Shown here one piece after another: positions 22,680 through 33,460 of a stretch of DNA of 64,000 bases; within the stretch, counting starts at the first letter, position 1; the number at the start of each line of letters is the position of its first letter. The translations under genes and the position numbers were made by a program. The notes under the pieces were generated by a model. The model was not told the origin of the DNA and ran no database searches. It was given only the letters and a program-made list of their open reading frames with translations. Source of the stretch: PALSA-1196 sp036833805 (GTDB lineage: Bacteria > Pseudomonadota > Gammaproteobacteria > Steroidobacterales > Steroidobacteraceae); assembly GCA_036833805.1 (NCBI GenBank), contig DAITPA010000002.1:1-64000 (forward strand). The letters are read 5' to 3'.

Positions 22680-23489
22680 CTAAGAAACTGTTTTAGAAAG
22701 AAAAATATCGCGCATCGAATACAGTCCCTGAGGCTGGGCCGCAAGCCAGGCGGCAGCCTGCAGCGCGCCGCGCGCAAAAATGGCGCGGTCGGTCGCCCGG
22801 TGCGTCAGGGTGAGCTGCTCGCCGGGGCCTGCGAAGAGCACCGTGTGCTCGCCGACCATATCGCCCCCTCGAATAACCGCGAATCCGATGTCGCCGCAGC
22901 GGCGCGGCGCATCGCGGCTGTGATTTACCAGCGCCACATCGGAGAGCTCCTGCGCCCGGGCTTGCGCGACAGCGTGCCCGAGGGCGAGTGCGGTGCCTGA
23001 AGGCGCGTCCGGCTTCATGCGATGGTGGGCCTCGATGATCTCGACATCGAAAGCAAGGGGCAACGCCGCTGCGGCCGCGTGCGCAAGCTCAACGAGGATG
23101 GTCACGCCGAGACTGGTGTTGGGCGCAACCAAGAGCGCGATCTCACATCCCGCAGCCGCAAAGGTCTTGTGCCGCGCGGGAGAGTGCCCAGTGGTGCCCA
23201 GGAGAAGCGGCTTTTTCGCCTGACGGCAGGCCGCGAGGTGCTCCTCGGTCGCATTAGCGTTTGAAAAATCGATGACGACATCGGCATCGCCGAGCAGATC
23301 GCGCAGATCATTCGTCACCACGACGCCTAGGTGCTGCGAGCCTGCGAGCTCACCGGCATCGCGCCCCAGATGGACACTCGCCCGGGACCCCAGGGCCCCC
23401 GTGATCGCGATATCCGGCATGTCCTGCGCGGCCGTAATGATCGCCTGACCCATGCGGCCAGTGGCTCCCACGAGCACGGCGCGGATCAT
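22680..23489 (-). CDS. dapB: 4-hydroxy-tetrahydrodipicolinate reductase
   Basis: 269 residues. VGATGRMGQ is the nucleotide-binding motif at residues 7-15, and EAHHRMKPDAPSGTAL carries the catalytic His and Lys. It reduces the DapA product in the diaminopimelate/lysine pathway using NAD(P)H. It overlaps the dnaJ stop by four bases; dnaJ-dapB-carA is a familiar order in Pseudomonas and Xanthomonas relatives. dapA itself lies at the other end of the window. Confidence 0.97.
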   Translation of the reverse strand: MIRAVLVGATGRMGQAIITAAQDMPDIAITGALGSRASVHLGRDAGELAGSQHLGVVVTNDLRDLLGDADVVIDFSNANATEEHLAACRQAKKPLLLGTTGHSPARHKTFAAAGCEIALLVAPNTSLGVTILVELAHAAAAALPLAFDVEIIEAHHRMKPDAPSGTALALGHAVAQARAQELSDVALVNHSRDAPRRCGDIGFAVIRGGDMVGEHTVLFAGPGEQLTLTHRATDRAIFARGALQAAAWLAAQPQGLYSMRDIFLSKTVS

Positions 23490-24619
23490 GTGGAAGGATC
23501 GCTCGAGAAGAAGCGCTTCACGCCCTCGAAAAAACCCTGCGCACGGGGAGCGTGGCGCTGCGAATCGCCGCGCAGCGAGTCTTCGAGCTTCTTGATGAAC
23601 TCGCGCTGCTCGGCGGAAAGCTTCACCGGTGTCTCAATCACGACGCGGCAGAAAAGGTCCCCTCGTGGTCCGCCGCGTACCGGTTTCACGCCCTTGTCCC
23701 GCAGGCGAAACACGCGCCCGGACTGCGTCTCCGAGGGAACCTTGATGGTCACTTCGCCATCGAGCGTCGGCACGCCAACCGTGCCGCCCAACGCTGCGGT
23801 CGCAAAGCTCACGGGCACCTCGCAGCTCAAATGCTCGCCGTCGCGTTCGAAGATCGCATGCTCACGCACTTGCACTTCAACGTACAAGTCCCCGGCCGGA
23901 CCGCCGTTTCTGCCCGCCTCGCCTTCGCCCGCCAGGCGAATGCGATCGCCGGTATCGACGCCCGGCGGGACTTTCACCGACAGCGTGCGCGTGCGGCGCA
24001 CGCGTCCCTGGCCCAAGCAGGTGTCGCAGGGGTTGCGCACCGTCGTGCCGGCGCCGCGGCAGCGCGGACAGGTCTGCTGCAATTGAAAGAAGCCCTGCGA
24101 CATGCGTACCTGGCCTGAGCCGCCGCAGGTGTCGCAGGCCTGCGGGCTACTGCCCTTCGCAGCGCCCGTGCCGTGGCAGGTATCGCACTCGGAGAGTTTG
24201 GGGACTTCAAGCTCGACGCTGCGGCCGAACACGGCCTGATTCAAATCAAGCTCGAGTTCATAGCGCAGGTCCGCGCCGCGAAACACCTGCGAGCGGCCGC
24301 CGCGACGCGCCGCTCCAAAGATGTCGCCGAACACATCCCCGAAGATATCGCCAAAGGCATCGGCGCCGGAACGCGCGCCGCCACGGGAATGTGCCTCGAC
24401 GCCGGCATGGCCGAACTGATCGTAAGCCGCGCGCTTCTGCGCATCGGACAGGATCTCGCTTGCCTCCTTCGCCTCCTTGAACTTCTCCTCGGCGTCGCCG
24501 TCATGCGGATTCCTGTCCGGATGAAACTTCATGGCAAGCCGTCGATAGGCCTTCTTGATCTCCGCTTCGGTCGCGTTCTTCGCTACGTCGAGTACCTTGT
24601 AATAGTCGCGCTTTGCCAT
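23486..24619 (-). CDS. dnaJ: Chaperone DnaJ (Hsp40)
   Basis: 377 residues: J domain with HPD (KFHPDRNPHD) at about 33-35, a Gly-rich linker, four CxxCxGxG zinc-binding repeats (CDTCHGTG, CDTCGGSG, CPRCRGAG, CDTCLGQG) and a C-terminal substrate domain. It delivers clients to DnaK and stimulates its ATPase. It follows dnaK by 27 bases. Confidence 0.98.
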   Translation of the reverse strand: MAKRDYYKVLDVAKNATEAEIKKAYRRLAMKFHPDRNPHDGDAEEKFKEAKEASEILSDAQKRAAYDQFGHAGVEAHSRGGARSGADAFGDIFGDVFGDIFGAARRGGRSQVFRGADLRYELELDLNQAVFGRSVELEVPKLSECDTCHGTGAAKGSSPQACDTCGGSGQVRMSQGFFQLQQTCPRCRGAGTTVRNPCDTCLGQGRVRRTRTLSVKVPPGVDTGDRIRLAGEGEAGRNGGPAGDLYVEVQVREHAIFERDGEHLSCEVPVSFATAALGGTVGVPTLDGEVTIKVPSETQSGRVFRLRDKGVKPVRGGPRGDLFCRVVIETPVKLSAEQREFIKKLEDSLRGDSQRHAPRAQGFFEGVKRFFSSDPST

Positions 24620-24646
24620 GCCCGTCTTATCGGCGTTGCGATCGGG

Positions 24647-26605
<1,959 letters not shown>

Positions 26606-26649
26606 GAGATGACTCCGAATATGTCGCTAGCCGAAGGCTGTGTTGCACT

Positions 26650-26678
26650 TTTTGGGGTGTGCCCGGCCGCAATTCAAG
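26650..26678 (-). promoter_or_regulatory. Sigma-32 (heat-shock) promoter for dnaK
   Basis: On the minus strand CTTGAAT (26678-26672), a 14-base spacer and CCCCAAAA (26657-26650). This matches the RpoH consensus CTTGAAA / CCCCAT closely. The predicted transcript starts about 38 bases before dnaK, allowing dnaK-dnaJ expression apart from the upstream grpE transcript. Confidence 0.75.
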
Positions 26679-26702
26679 TTCGATCCTGGATGATGCGGCG
26701 CC

Positions 26703-27230
26703 TCACGGCGCCTTGGCGATGATGACCCGCGCGGGCCGCAGAAGCCTGCCATTCAACTCATAGCCCGGCTGCACCACCTTCAGGATGGAATTGGGCTCTG
26801 CGCTCTCGGATGGCTGCGCCATCATGGCCTCGTGGAGAGACGGATCAAAGGGCTCTCCCAAAGGGTCCAGGGTTTTCACATCCTGCTTCTGCAGGGCCTT
26901 GTCGAGAAGCTTGAGGGTCGCTTCCTGGCCGGCTGCGATGCTCGCGCTATCGCCGCGTCCGGCGTTCTCGACCCCAAGCTCGAGACTGTCTTTCACAGGC
27001 AGGAGCTCAACGACGAACTTCTCAAGACCATAGCGATTGGCGGCCTCGATGTCCTTCTGCGCACGCTTGCGCACATTGTCGAGCTCGGCGACGGCCCGCA
27101 GATACTGATCCCAATGGTTCTTGGAGCGCTCCTCGGCCTGCACGAGTTCCTGTTGCAGGCGCTCAAGCTCAACGAGCTGGGTCGCGGTCTCCGGCAGCAC
27201 GGCTGTCGGCTCGGCATCAGGGGAACGCAT
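26703..27230 (-). CDS. grpE: Nucleotide exchange factor GrpE
   Basis: 175 residues: a long N-terminal helix (about 20-85, heptad-like) and a C-terminal beta domain ending NGRLLRPARVIIAKAP, the GrpE signature region. It releases ADP from DnaK. The ATG at 27230 has GGAG six bases upstream; a TTG one codon earlier is less likely. Confidence 0.96.
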   Translation of the reverse strand: MRSPDAEPTAVLPETATQLVELERLQQELVQAEERSKNHWDQYLRAVAELDNVRKRAQKDIEAANRYGLEKFVVELLPVKDSLELGVENAGRGDSASIAAGQEATLKLLDKALQKQDVKTLDPLGEPFDPSLHEAMMAQPSESAEPNSILKVVQPGYELNGRLLRPARVIIAKAP

Positions 27231-27268
27231 CAATAACTCCTTAAATTACAATCAACTACAGTACTAAT

Positions 27269-27297
27269 ATAATACAAAGTCTAAAATAGCGGGACTA
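27269..27297 (-). promoter_or_regulatory. AT-rich promoter candidate ahead of grpE
   Basis: Minus-strand TAGTCC, 17 bases, TATTAT within a strikingly AT-rich 60-base stretch (27237-27296) between hrcA and grpE. The -10 is good and the -35 poor. No clear sigma-32 motif was found here, unlike in front of dnaK. Confidence 0.35.
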
Positions 27298-27328
27298 TGC
27301 TTGCCCGCATCAGGACCTGACTTTGGGC

Positions 27329-28387
27329 TCAACGGCGTGAATTCAAGGCGGCCCCGAGGAGCTTCGCCGTCATGTCAACGATCGGGATCACGCGCTCATA
27401 GGCCATGCGCGTCGGCCCGATCACACCGAGCACTCCAACCACCGCATCAGCGCTCCCATAGGGTGCCGTGACGACACTGCAGTCATCAAGGATCTGATAG
27501 CCCGACTCGTGGCCGATGAAAATTTGCACGCCCTCGGCGCCCAGTGAGTGATCCAGAAGATGCAGCACATCACGCTGCTCGTTGAAGGCCTCGAAGAGCC
27601 GGCGCAGCTTCTCGACGCTCGAGAGTTCGGCGACTCCCATGAGGTTCGTTTCGCCGGCGATGACGTATTCAAGCTTGTCCTTCTCGCCATCCGCAAACAT
27701 GCGCTGCGCAACCGTGATCGCATCCAACATGATCTGATTGATGTCCTCACGCGTCTCGCGCAGCTGCCGCAAAAGCTCCGCCCGCAGCTCCGCGAGCGTG
27801 CGGCCGCGCAGCTGCTCGTTCAAGTAGTTCGAGGCGCGCTTCAGTTCCTCGGCGCTGTAATGGCGCTCCAATTGAATGATGCGGTTCTGCACCTCGTGGT
27901 CATCGAACACCAGGATGACGAGCACGCGCTTCTCCGACAGCGCCACAAACTCGATCTGGGTGGTGGCCGTCACCGGCGTGCGCGGCAGCGTCACAACGCC
28001 CGCGAGATGCGTGACGCTCGAGAGGAGCTGGGATGCGGCCGCGACGAGCGCCTTCTTATTGTCGTGAGTGCCGTCCAGCTGGCGGCGGATCTCGATGACC
28101 GCCGCGCCATCAAGCGGCTGCACCTGCAGCAGCGTGTCGACGAAAAACCGATAGCCCTTGTCGGTCGGGATCCGTCCGGCGGAGGTGTGCGGGGATGTGA
28201 CGAAGCCCCATTCCTCAAGGTCCGCCATCACGTTCCTGATGGTCGCGGAGCTCAACTGCAGCCCGGAGTCGCGCGACAGCACCCGTGAGCCGACCGGCTG
28301 GCCCTCACGGATGTAGTTTTCTATGAGTGCCCGCAGCAGCTGTTGAGCGCGGTCACTCAGCGCATCGTCCCGAGCATCGTTCACCAT
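27329..28387 (-). CDS. hrcA: Heat-inducible transcription repressor HrcA
   Basis: 352 residues: an N-terminal winged helix (SDRAQQLLRALIENYIREGQ ahead of SATIRNVMADLEEWG) and a C-terminal GAF-like domain ending with IGPTRMAYERVIPIVDMTA. HrcA represses chaperone genes at CIRCE elements. Its presence with an RpoH-type promoter at dnaK suggests dual heat-shock control. Confidence 0.96.
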   Translation of the reverse strand: MVNDARDDALSDRAQQLLRALIENYIREGQPVGSRVLSRDSGLQLSSATIRNVMADLEEWGFVTSPHTSAGRIPTDKGYRFFVDTLLQVQPLDGAAVIEIRRQLDGTHDNKKALVAAASQLLSSVTHLAGVVTLPRTPVTATTQIEFVALSEKRVLVILVFDDHEVQNRIIQLERHYSAEELKRASNYLNEQLRGRTLAELRAELLRQLRETREDINQIMLDAITVAQRMFADGEKDKLEYVIAGETNLMGVAELSSVEKLRRLFEAFNEQRDVLHLLDHSLGAEGVQIFIGHESGYQILDDCSVVTAPYGSADAVVGVLGVIGPTRMAYERVIPIVDMTAKLLGAALNSRR

Positions 28388-28399
28388 GTCCGGCAGAAG

Positions 28400-28425
28400 C
28401 TAGCGATGCGCGTGCCGAGCGTCAA
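28400..28425 (-). promoter_or_regulatory. Possible degenerate CIRCE element upstream of hrcA
   Basis: Minus-strand TTGACGCTC followed by CATCGCTAG, in the place of the CIRCE arms (consensus TTAGCACTC and GAGTGCTAA). The left arm matches 6 of 9 positions and the right arm 5 of 9, with the spacer one base off. Location 13 bases before hrcA is right, but the match is weak. Confidence 0.25.
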
Positions 28426-28532
28426 GCAAGGCGCTTGCCTTCATGACAAACGGGCGATTGGCCGCTTTGGGCGCTCGTGTTACAAAGACCGCCGCCCTCG
28501 CCGCATCGCGAGGCTTGTCCAAGGGACGGTGA

Positions 28533-29426
28533 ATGGCCTTTCCGGTTCGCGCCTGTGCGCTCGTCGGCCGCTTTGCGGACCCGCAGGTCGCCGAGCCCTT
28601 GAGCGTGCTCGTGCCGCATCTGCAGTCGCGGCAGATCACGGTGCTGGTGAGCGAGGAGACGCCGCTGCCTGCGGGCATGCAGCACATCGTGCGGCTGCCG
28701 ACCGCGGAGCTTGCCGCGCGCGCGGACCTCGTCGTCGCCATTGGCGGGGACGGTACGCTCCTTTATGCGGCGGGCCTTGTGGCCCGGCACAACGTGCCGC
28801 TGCTCGGCATCAACCGCGGGCATCTGGGCTTTCTCACCGACGTCATGCCCGAGCAGCTCGTGGCCGAGGTCGATGCCGCTTTGCAAGGCAAGCTCGACTC
28901 CGACGAGCGCCCGCTGTTGACCGCACGGCTCGAGAATGCGAGCGGCGTCTTCGCCGACACGCTGGCGTTGAACGACGTCGTCATGCAGCGCCTGGCCACG
29001 GGGCGCATGGTCGATTTTGAGACACACGTCGACGGACGCTACGTCAACACGCACGCGGGCGATGGCGTCGTCATCGCAAGCGCAACCGGCTCGACCGCCT
29101 ATGCCCTCTCCTGCGGCGGACCGATCGTCGAACCGCATCTCGACGTGTTCGTCATGGCGCCAATAAGCCCGCACACCCTGTCGGACCGCCCGCTCGTCAT
29201 CTCGGCGCGCTCGAGCATCGAGCTGCGACTCCTCGAGCGCCACGACACGCGTGCGCAATTGGTGTGCGACGGCGCGGTGCGCGCCGAAATCGAGCCCGGG
29301 GATCGCCTGCTCATCAAACAGGCGCAGGAGCGGGTGACGCTGCTGCACCCGATAGGTCACGACTTCTATCGGCTCTTGCGCTCGAAGCTGCATTGGGGCC
29401 GTGGCAGTCACGATCACTCCCGCTGA
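28533..29426 (+). CDS. nadK: NAD kinase
   Basis: 297 residues. The GGDGTLL motif (about 71-77), followed by the NRGHLGFLTD segment, defines the family; SATGSTAYALS is the second nucleotide loop. It phosphorylates NAD to NADP. It is divergent from hrcA and immediately upstream of recN, with ATG at 28533 after GGGACGG. Confidence 0.96.
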   Translation: MAFPVRACALVGRFADPQVAEPLSVLVPHLQSRQITVLVSEETPLPAGMQHIVRLPTAELAARADLVVAIGGDGTLLYAAGLVARHNVPLLGINRGHLGFLTDVMPEQLVAEVDAALQGKLDSDERPLLTARLENASGVFADTLALNDVVMQRLATGRMVDFETHVDGRYVNTHAGDGVVIASATGSTAYALSCGGPIVEPHLDVFVMAPISPHTLSDRPLVISARSSIELRLLERHDTRAQLVCDGAVRAEIEPGDRLLIKQAQERVTLLHPIGHDFYRLLRSKLHWGRGSHDHSR

Positions 29427-29433
29427 GGATCCC

Positions 29434-31143
29434 GTGCTGACCTCACTGCAAATCCGTGATTTCGCCATCATCGATGCCATCGAGATCGAATGGCGCCCGG
29501 GTTTGACTGTGCTCACTGGGGAAACCGGCGCCGGCAAATCCATCGTGGTCGACGCGCTGCAGCTTCTCGCGGGCGGTCGCGCCGGCGCCGAAGTCGTGCG
29601 CCACGGCGCCGAACGCGCCGAAGTCTCGGCGACCTTTGACGTGGTGCAGGCTCCGCGGGAACTGAAGCGCTGGCTCGAGGAGCAGGCCATCAGCTGCGAG
29701 GGCGAGCTCACCGTGCGCCGCGTCGTCGGCAAGGACGGCCGTTCGCGTGCCTTTTTGAACGGCCAAGCGGCGCCGCTGCAGCTTTTGCGCGACGCGGGCA
29801 ACATCCTGATCGACATTCATGGCCAGCACGAATTTCAGTCGCTCGTGCGCAGCGCCTCCCAGCGCGAGCTTCTCGATGGCTTCGGGCGGCTCGACTCCCT
29901 AACGGGCCAAGTCGGCATCGCGCATCGGGTCTGGCTTGAGATCCTGAATCGCACTCTGGATTTGGAGGGCCGGGCGCGCGACCGCGACGCGCGTCTCGAT
30001 TTCCTGCGCCATCAGGAGCGCGAACTTGACGCCCTGCAGCTCGCGCCCGCGGAGGTCGCAGAGCTGACGGCGGAGCGCGCGCGTCTTGCCAACCGCGGCC
30101 GCTTGGCTGAGGGCGCGCAGGCTGCACTGCTGCAGCTTTTTGAAGAGGATGAGGGCAGTGCCCATGCGAGTGTCAGCCGCGCGCTCGGGGCGTTGAAGAG
30201 TCTCGCCGGCGTCGATGCGACGCTCGCAAGCGTCGCCACCCTTGTCGCGGAAGCGGGCATTCAGATCCGCGAGGCGGCGCGCGAGCTGCAGCACTATTTG
30301 GATGGCCTTGATGTGGACACCGGCCGCCAGAATCACGTCGAAGAGCGGCTGGCGGCGATCGAGGAGCTCGCGAGGAAGCATCGCGTGACGCCTGCCGAGC
30401 TGCCCGAACGTGCGCGCGCTCTCAGCGAAGAACTGGATGGGCTCGAGCGCGCCGATACGGACCTTGCGAGCCTGAAGAAGGATCAGGCCGCCTCCCTTGA
30501 GAACTACCGCACGCTTGCGCAGCAGCTCTCGGCGCGGCGCGCGACTGCCGGCCGTCAGCTCGCCAAGGACATTACAAACAGGATGCAGTCGCTGGGCATG
30601 ACGGGCGGGCGCTTTCAGGTCGAGGTCACACCGCTCAGCAGCGCCGAGCCCGCCGTACACGGCATCGACCAGATCGAATTTCGCGTCACGGCAAACCCCG
30701 GCCAGCCGCTGCGGCCGCTTGCCAAGGTTGCATCGGGCGGCGAGCTCTCGCGCCTGTCGCTCGCCGTGCAGGTGTCGTGCGCGGCGCGCGACACACGCTG
30801 CATGATCTTCGATGAAGTCGATGCCGGCATAGGCGGCGCAGTGGCCGAGATCGTCGGCCGCGAGCTGCGCGCCTTGGGCGAGCGCGGCCAGGTCATTTGT
30901 GTCACCCATCTGCCGCAGGTCGCATCCCAAGGCCATCAGCATCTTCGGGTAACCAAGGTGACCGACGGCAAGACCACGCGCACCCATGTCGCAGCGCTCG
31001 CGCCGGCCGAGCGGATTGAGGAGCTCGCACGCATGCTGGGCGGCATCGAAGTGACCGCAAAGGCGCGCGCGCATGCGAGCGAAATGCTGCGCGCCGCGGC
31101 GCCCGCGGCGGCTGTCACCGCGACGGCAAAACGGCGCTCATAG
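29434..31143 (+). CDS. recN: DNA repair protein RecN
   Basis: 569 residues, an SMC-like ATPase: Walker A GETGAGKS near the N terminus, a long coiled-coil middle, then the signature KVASGGELSRLSLAVQV and Walker B CMIFDEVDAGIGG. It acts in double-strand-break repair with RecA. The start is taken as GTG at 29434 (VLTSLQIRDFAIID), with GAGGA four to five bases upstream; an in-frame GTG at 29401 overlaps nadK and adds 11 atypical residues. Confidence 0.95.
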   Translation: MLTSLQIRDFAIIDAIEIEWRPGLTVLTGETGAGKSIVVDALQLLAGGRAGAEVVRHGAERAEVSATFDVVQAPRELKRWLEEQAISCEGELTVRRVVGKDGRSRAFLNGQAAPLQLLRDAGNILIDIHGQHEFQSLVRSASQRELLDGFGRLDSLTGQVGIAHRVWLEILNRTLDLEGRARDRDARLDFLRHQERELDALQLAPAEVAELTAERARLANRGRLAEGAQAALLQLFEEDEGSAHASVSRALGALKSLAGVDATLASVATLVAEAGIQIREAARELQHYLDGLDVDTGRQNHVEERLAAIEELARKHRVTPAELPERARALSEELDGLERADTDLASLKKDQAASLENYRTLAQQLSARRATAGRQLAKDITNRMQSLGMTGGRFQVEVTPLSSAEPAVHGIDQIEFRVTANPGQPLRPLAKVASGGELSRLSLAVQVSCAARDTRCMIFDEVDAGIGGAVAEIVGRELRALGERGQVICVTHLPQVASQGHQHLRVTKVTDGKTTRTHVAALAPAERIEELARMLGGIEVTAKARAHASEMLRAAAPAAAVTATAKRRS

Positions 31144-31145
31144 AT

Positions 31146-31577
31146 TTAGGAGACTTTCTTCTTGTACGGACAGGCCGGGCGCCGGCAGTGTCCGTAGAGG
31201 ATGAGTGAATGATCGCGGATCTCAAACCCTAGGCGTTTCGCAACCGCCGTCTGCCGTGCCTCGATTCCCTCTTCGGTGAACTCTTCGACCCGTCCGCACT
31301 CCAGACACACGATGTGATCGTGGTGCGTACCCTCGTTCAATTCGAACACCGCCATGCCGTCTTCGAAATGATGTCGCGTGACGAGGCTCGCCGCTTCGAA
31401 CTGAGTGAGCACGCGATACACGGTCGCAAGGCCGATGTCTTCGTTCGACTCAAGGAGGCTGCGGTAGATGTCTTCCGCAGACAGATGCCGCGTGCTGCTG
31501 CGCTCGAGAATCTCCAAGATCTTCAGCCGCGGCAGCGTGACCTTGAGGCCAACCTTGCGAAGATCCTTGCCTTCCAT
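31146..31577 (-). CDS. fur: Ferric uptake regulator Fur
   Basis: 143 residues: an N-terminal winged helix with DIGLATVYRVLTQFEAASLV (recognition helix), the metal motif HHDHIVCLECGRVEEF and a C-terminal Cys pair (GHCRRPACP). It is an iron-responsive repressor. It is convergent with recN, three bases between stops, and divergent from bamE, as in Pseudomonas and Xanthomonas relatives. Confidence 0.96.
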   Translation of the reverse strand: MEGKDLRKVGLKVTLPRLKILEILERSSTRHLSAEDIYRSLLESNEDIGLATVYRVLTQFEAASLVTRHHFEDGMAVFELNEGTHHDHIVCLECGRVEEFTEEGIEARQTAVAKRLGFEIRDHSLILYGHCRRPACPYKKKVS

Positions 31578-31578
31578 T

Positions 31579-31608
31579 TTGCGAACTCTCCGCCGGCAAG
31601 CCTATAAC
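31579..31608 (+). promoter_or_regulatory. Sigma-70 promoter candidate for bamE
   Basis: TTGCGA (31579-31584), an 18-base spacer and TATAAC (31603-31608) in the fur-bamE divergent region. The predicted start near 31615 leaves a 50-base leader. Confidence 0.45.
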
Positions 31609-31665
31609 GAGCCCGCCCGGCTGCCCGTGTATGATATCAACCACATTATCCTCCATTGGACTGAC

Positions 31666-32058
31666 ATGCGCCTATTGCAACCCGATCGACTGAGCGCACC
31701 GCCTGTGCACATCGCAATGGCGCTCCTTCTGTGCTTGAGCCTCGCCCAGGGCTGTGTCTATCGCATGGCAATCCAGCAAGGCAATTTCCTGGAGCCGCGC
31801 TTGGTGGATAAGCTCGAGATCGGCATGACCCGCAGCCAGGTGCGCTATCTCCTGGGCACGCCCATGGTGCCCGACACGTTTGACCTCGACCGCTGGGACT
31901 ACGTGTACTACCTTAAAAAAGGCCATGTGCACCGCCCGGTGCACCGCCGGCTCACGGTCTATTTCGAAGGCGACAAGGTCGCGCGGGTGGAGAAAGAGGG
32001 CGAGAACGCCGCCCCGCAGACCGACCCGGTCACGCCGGGCGGACGCGCAGGCGCTTAA
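31666..32058 (+). CDS. bamE: Outer membrane assembly lipoprotein BamE
   Basis: 130 residues. A signal peptide ends in LSLAQGC, an acceptable but imperfect lipobox with Cys at about 26. The mature part contains QGNFLEPRLVDKLEIGMTRSQVRYLLGTPMV, matching the BamE/OmlA domain (SmpA), then DRWDYVYYL. It is a small accessory lipoprotein of the BAM complex. The 3' end overlaps the convergent ratB by four bases. Confidence 0.94.
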   Translation: MRLLQPDRLSAPPVHIAMALLLCLSLAQGCVYRMAIQQGNFLEPRLVDKLEIGMTRSQVRYLLGTPMVPDTFDLDRWDYVYYLKKGHVHRPVHRRLTVYFEGDKVARVEKEGENAAPQTDPVTPGGRAGA

Positions 32059-32351
32059 CGGCTGCGGCGCGCCGCGAGGCGCGCTTGTCGGACACGCTCG
32101 CGCCGTTCCTGCCGCGGATCGTTCGGCAAGTTGCGGTAGAGCTCGATCCGGTCGCCGTCCGCGGGTACATCGGTGCGCGCGCGCAGCTCGCCAAAGATGC
32201 CAACCGGCGCGTCATCCCACGGCACATCCACAAGTTGCACAAGCACACGAGCCGCGCTGATCGCATCCTCAATGCTGGCGTTGAGCGGTAATTCCACCGT
32301 CCATAGATGCTGTCGGTGAGGCGTGGCGTAGGCCACCAGGCAGCGCTTCAC
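32055..32351 (-). CDS. ratB: RnfH-family ubiquitin-like protein (RatB)
   Basis: 98 residues, RnfH/UPF0125 family, with the core ASIEDAI then VPWDDAPVGIFGELRARTDVPADGDRIELYR. Known as the partner gene of ratA; biochemical role poorly defined. GTG start at 32351, 10 bases after ratA. The C terminus is Arg-rich. Confidence 0.92.
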   Translation of the reverse strand: MKRCLVAYATPHRQHLWTVELPLNASIEDAISAARVLVQLVDVPWDDAPVGIFGELRARTDVPADGDRIELYRNLPNDPRQERRERVRQARLAARRSR

Positions 32352-32361
32352 ATTCGAATCA

Positions 32362-32793
32362 TCACGGTTGGGGTGCGCGCGCCCGAGCGACGAAGGCGTC
32401 CAGGAGAGAGGCGACCGTCGCCGCGAACAGCGGCTCGAAAATGACCCCGCTCACGGGGTTCGAGAACGCAAAACGCATCGTGAGCTCCACCCGACAGCCC
32501 GCATCCCCGATCGGGCTGAGGAGCCACTCGCCCTCGAGCACGCGAAAGGGTCCGCGTACGAGGTGCATCCTCACCCGTCGATCGGGCAGCAAGTCATTGC
32601 GCGTGGTGAATTCCGCGCGCAGCGCGCCGCGCCGCACGCCCATGGTTGCGACGACTTCAGTAGCCGTGCGTGACTCGATGCGTGCGTGCGTGCATCCGGG
32701 GACGAATTCCGGATAGCGCTCTACATCATTGATGAGCGCAAAGAGCCGCGCCGGCGACTGTGCCACGAGCGCCGAGCGCTTAACTTCCCTCAT
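32362..32793 (-). CDS. ratA: Ribosome association toxin RatA (START/COQ10 family)
   Basis: 143 residues, polyketide-cyclase/START-like fold: LVAQSPARLFALINDVERYPEFVPGC at the N terminus is the family signature. In E. coli RatA binds 50S subunits; the relatives of Coq10 bind ubiquinone, so a lipid-binding role is also possible. It is divergent from smpB and upstream of ratB. Confidence 0.92.
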   Translation of the reverse strand: MREVKRSALVAQSPARLFALINDVERYPEFVPGCTHARIESRTATEVVATMGVRRGALRAEFTTRNDLLPDRRVRMHLVRGPFRVLEGEWLLSPIGDAGCRVELTMRFAFSNPVSGVIFEPLFAATVASLLDAFVARARAPQP

Positions 32794-32870
32794 GGCGGGA
32801 TTGTCACAAGACAGCCGGCCCCCTCACAACCGCCTTAGGTACAATCGCCGCCCCGTCGACGTGCTCCCTC

Positions 32871-33338
32871 ATGACCCAAGCCGCCCCCGCTCCTCGCCTC
32901 ATCGCAGAGAATCGCAAAGCGCGCTTCGAGTATTTCATCGAAGAGCGCTATGAGGCGGGTCTCGCCTTGCAAGGCTGGGAGGTCAAAGCCATGCGCGCGG
33001 GACGTGCGCAGCTGGCTGAGGCTTATGTGTACCTGCGCGCCGGCGAAGCGTTCCTGATTGGTGCGCACTTGTCCCCTCTGCGCTCAGCCTCAACTCACGT
33101 GACCGCTGATCCGGTGCGCACGCGCAAACTGCTCCTGAAGAGAAGTGAGCTGCAAGCGCTCATCGGCTCGGTCGAACGGCGCGGCTATACGCTCGTGCCG
33201 CTCGAGCTTTATTGGAAGGCGGGACGGGCGAAGCTCTCGGTCGGACTTGCGAAAGGCAAGAAGCAGCACGACAAACGTGCGGTGGAAAAAGACCGCGACT
33301 GGCAGCGCGACAAAGCCCGTCTACTGCGCGGACGCTAG
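32871..33338 (+). CDS. smpB: SsrA-binding protein SmpB
   Basis: 155 residues, standard length: IAENRKARFEYFIEERYEAGLALQGWEVKA is the family start, and the basic C-terminal tail (KKQHDKRAVEKDRDWQRDK) mimics the codon-anticodon helix in trans-translation. The tmRNA gene follows on the same strand 122 bases on, so both partners of the rescue system are adjacent. Confidence 0.97.
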   Translation: MTQAAPAPRLIAENRKARFEYFIEERYEAGLALQGWEVKAMRAGRAQLAEAYVYLRAGEAFLIGAHLSPLRSASTHVTADPVRTRKLLLKRSELQALIGSVERRGYTLVPLELYWKAGRAKLSVGLAKGKKQHDKRAVEKDRDWQRDKARLLRGR

Positions 33339-33460
33339 TCACGCTGCGCGTCAAACTAGGCGCCGGAAGCGCAACTTTGCGCGCACGAAGCCGCCTGCGC
33401 CGCCCATGCTGCCAAACATGGCGTACACCCACCGTCTGGGCTATGCTGGATCCGACCTTT

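Noticed and set aside
28422..29816. A 464-codon minus-strand open frame
   Set aside because: Shadow of nadK and recN; low-complexity composition and no recognisable domain.
31632..31650. Possible Fur box between fur and bamE
   Set aside because: Only about 10 of 19 positions match the consensus and just one half-site (CATTATC) is good.
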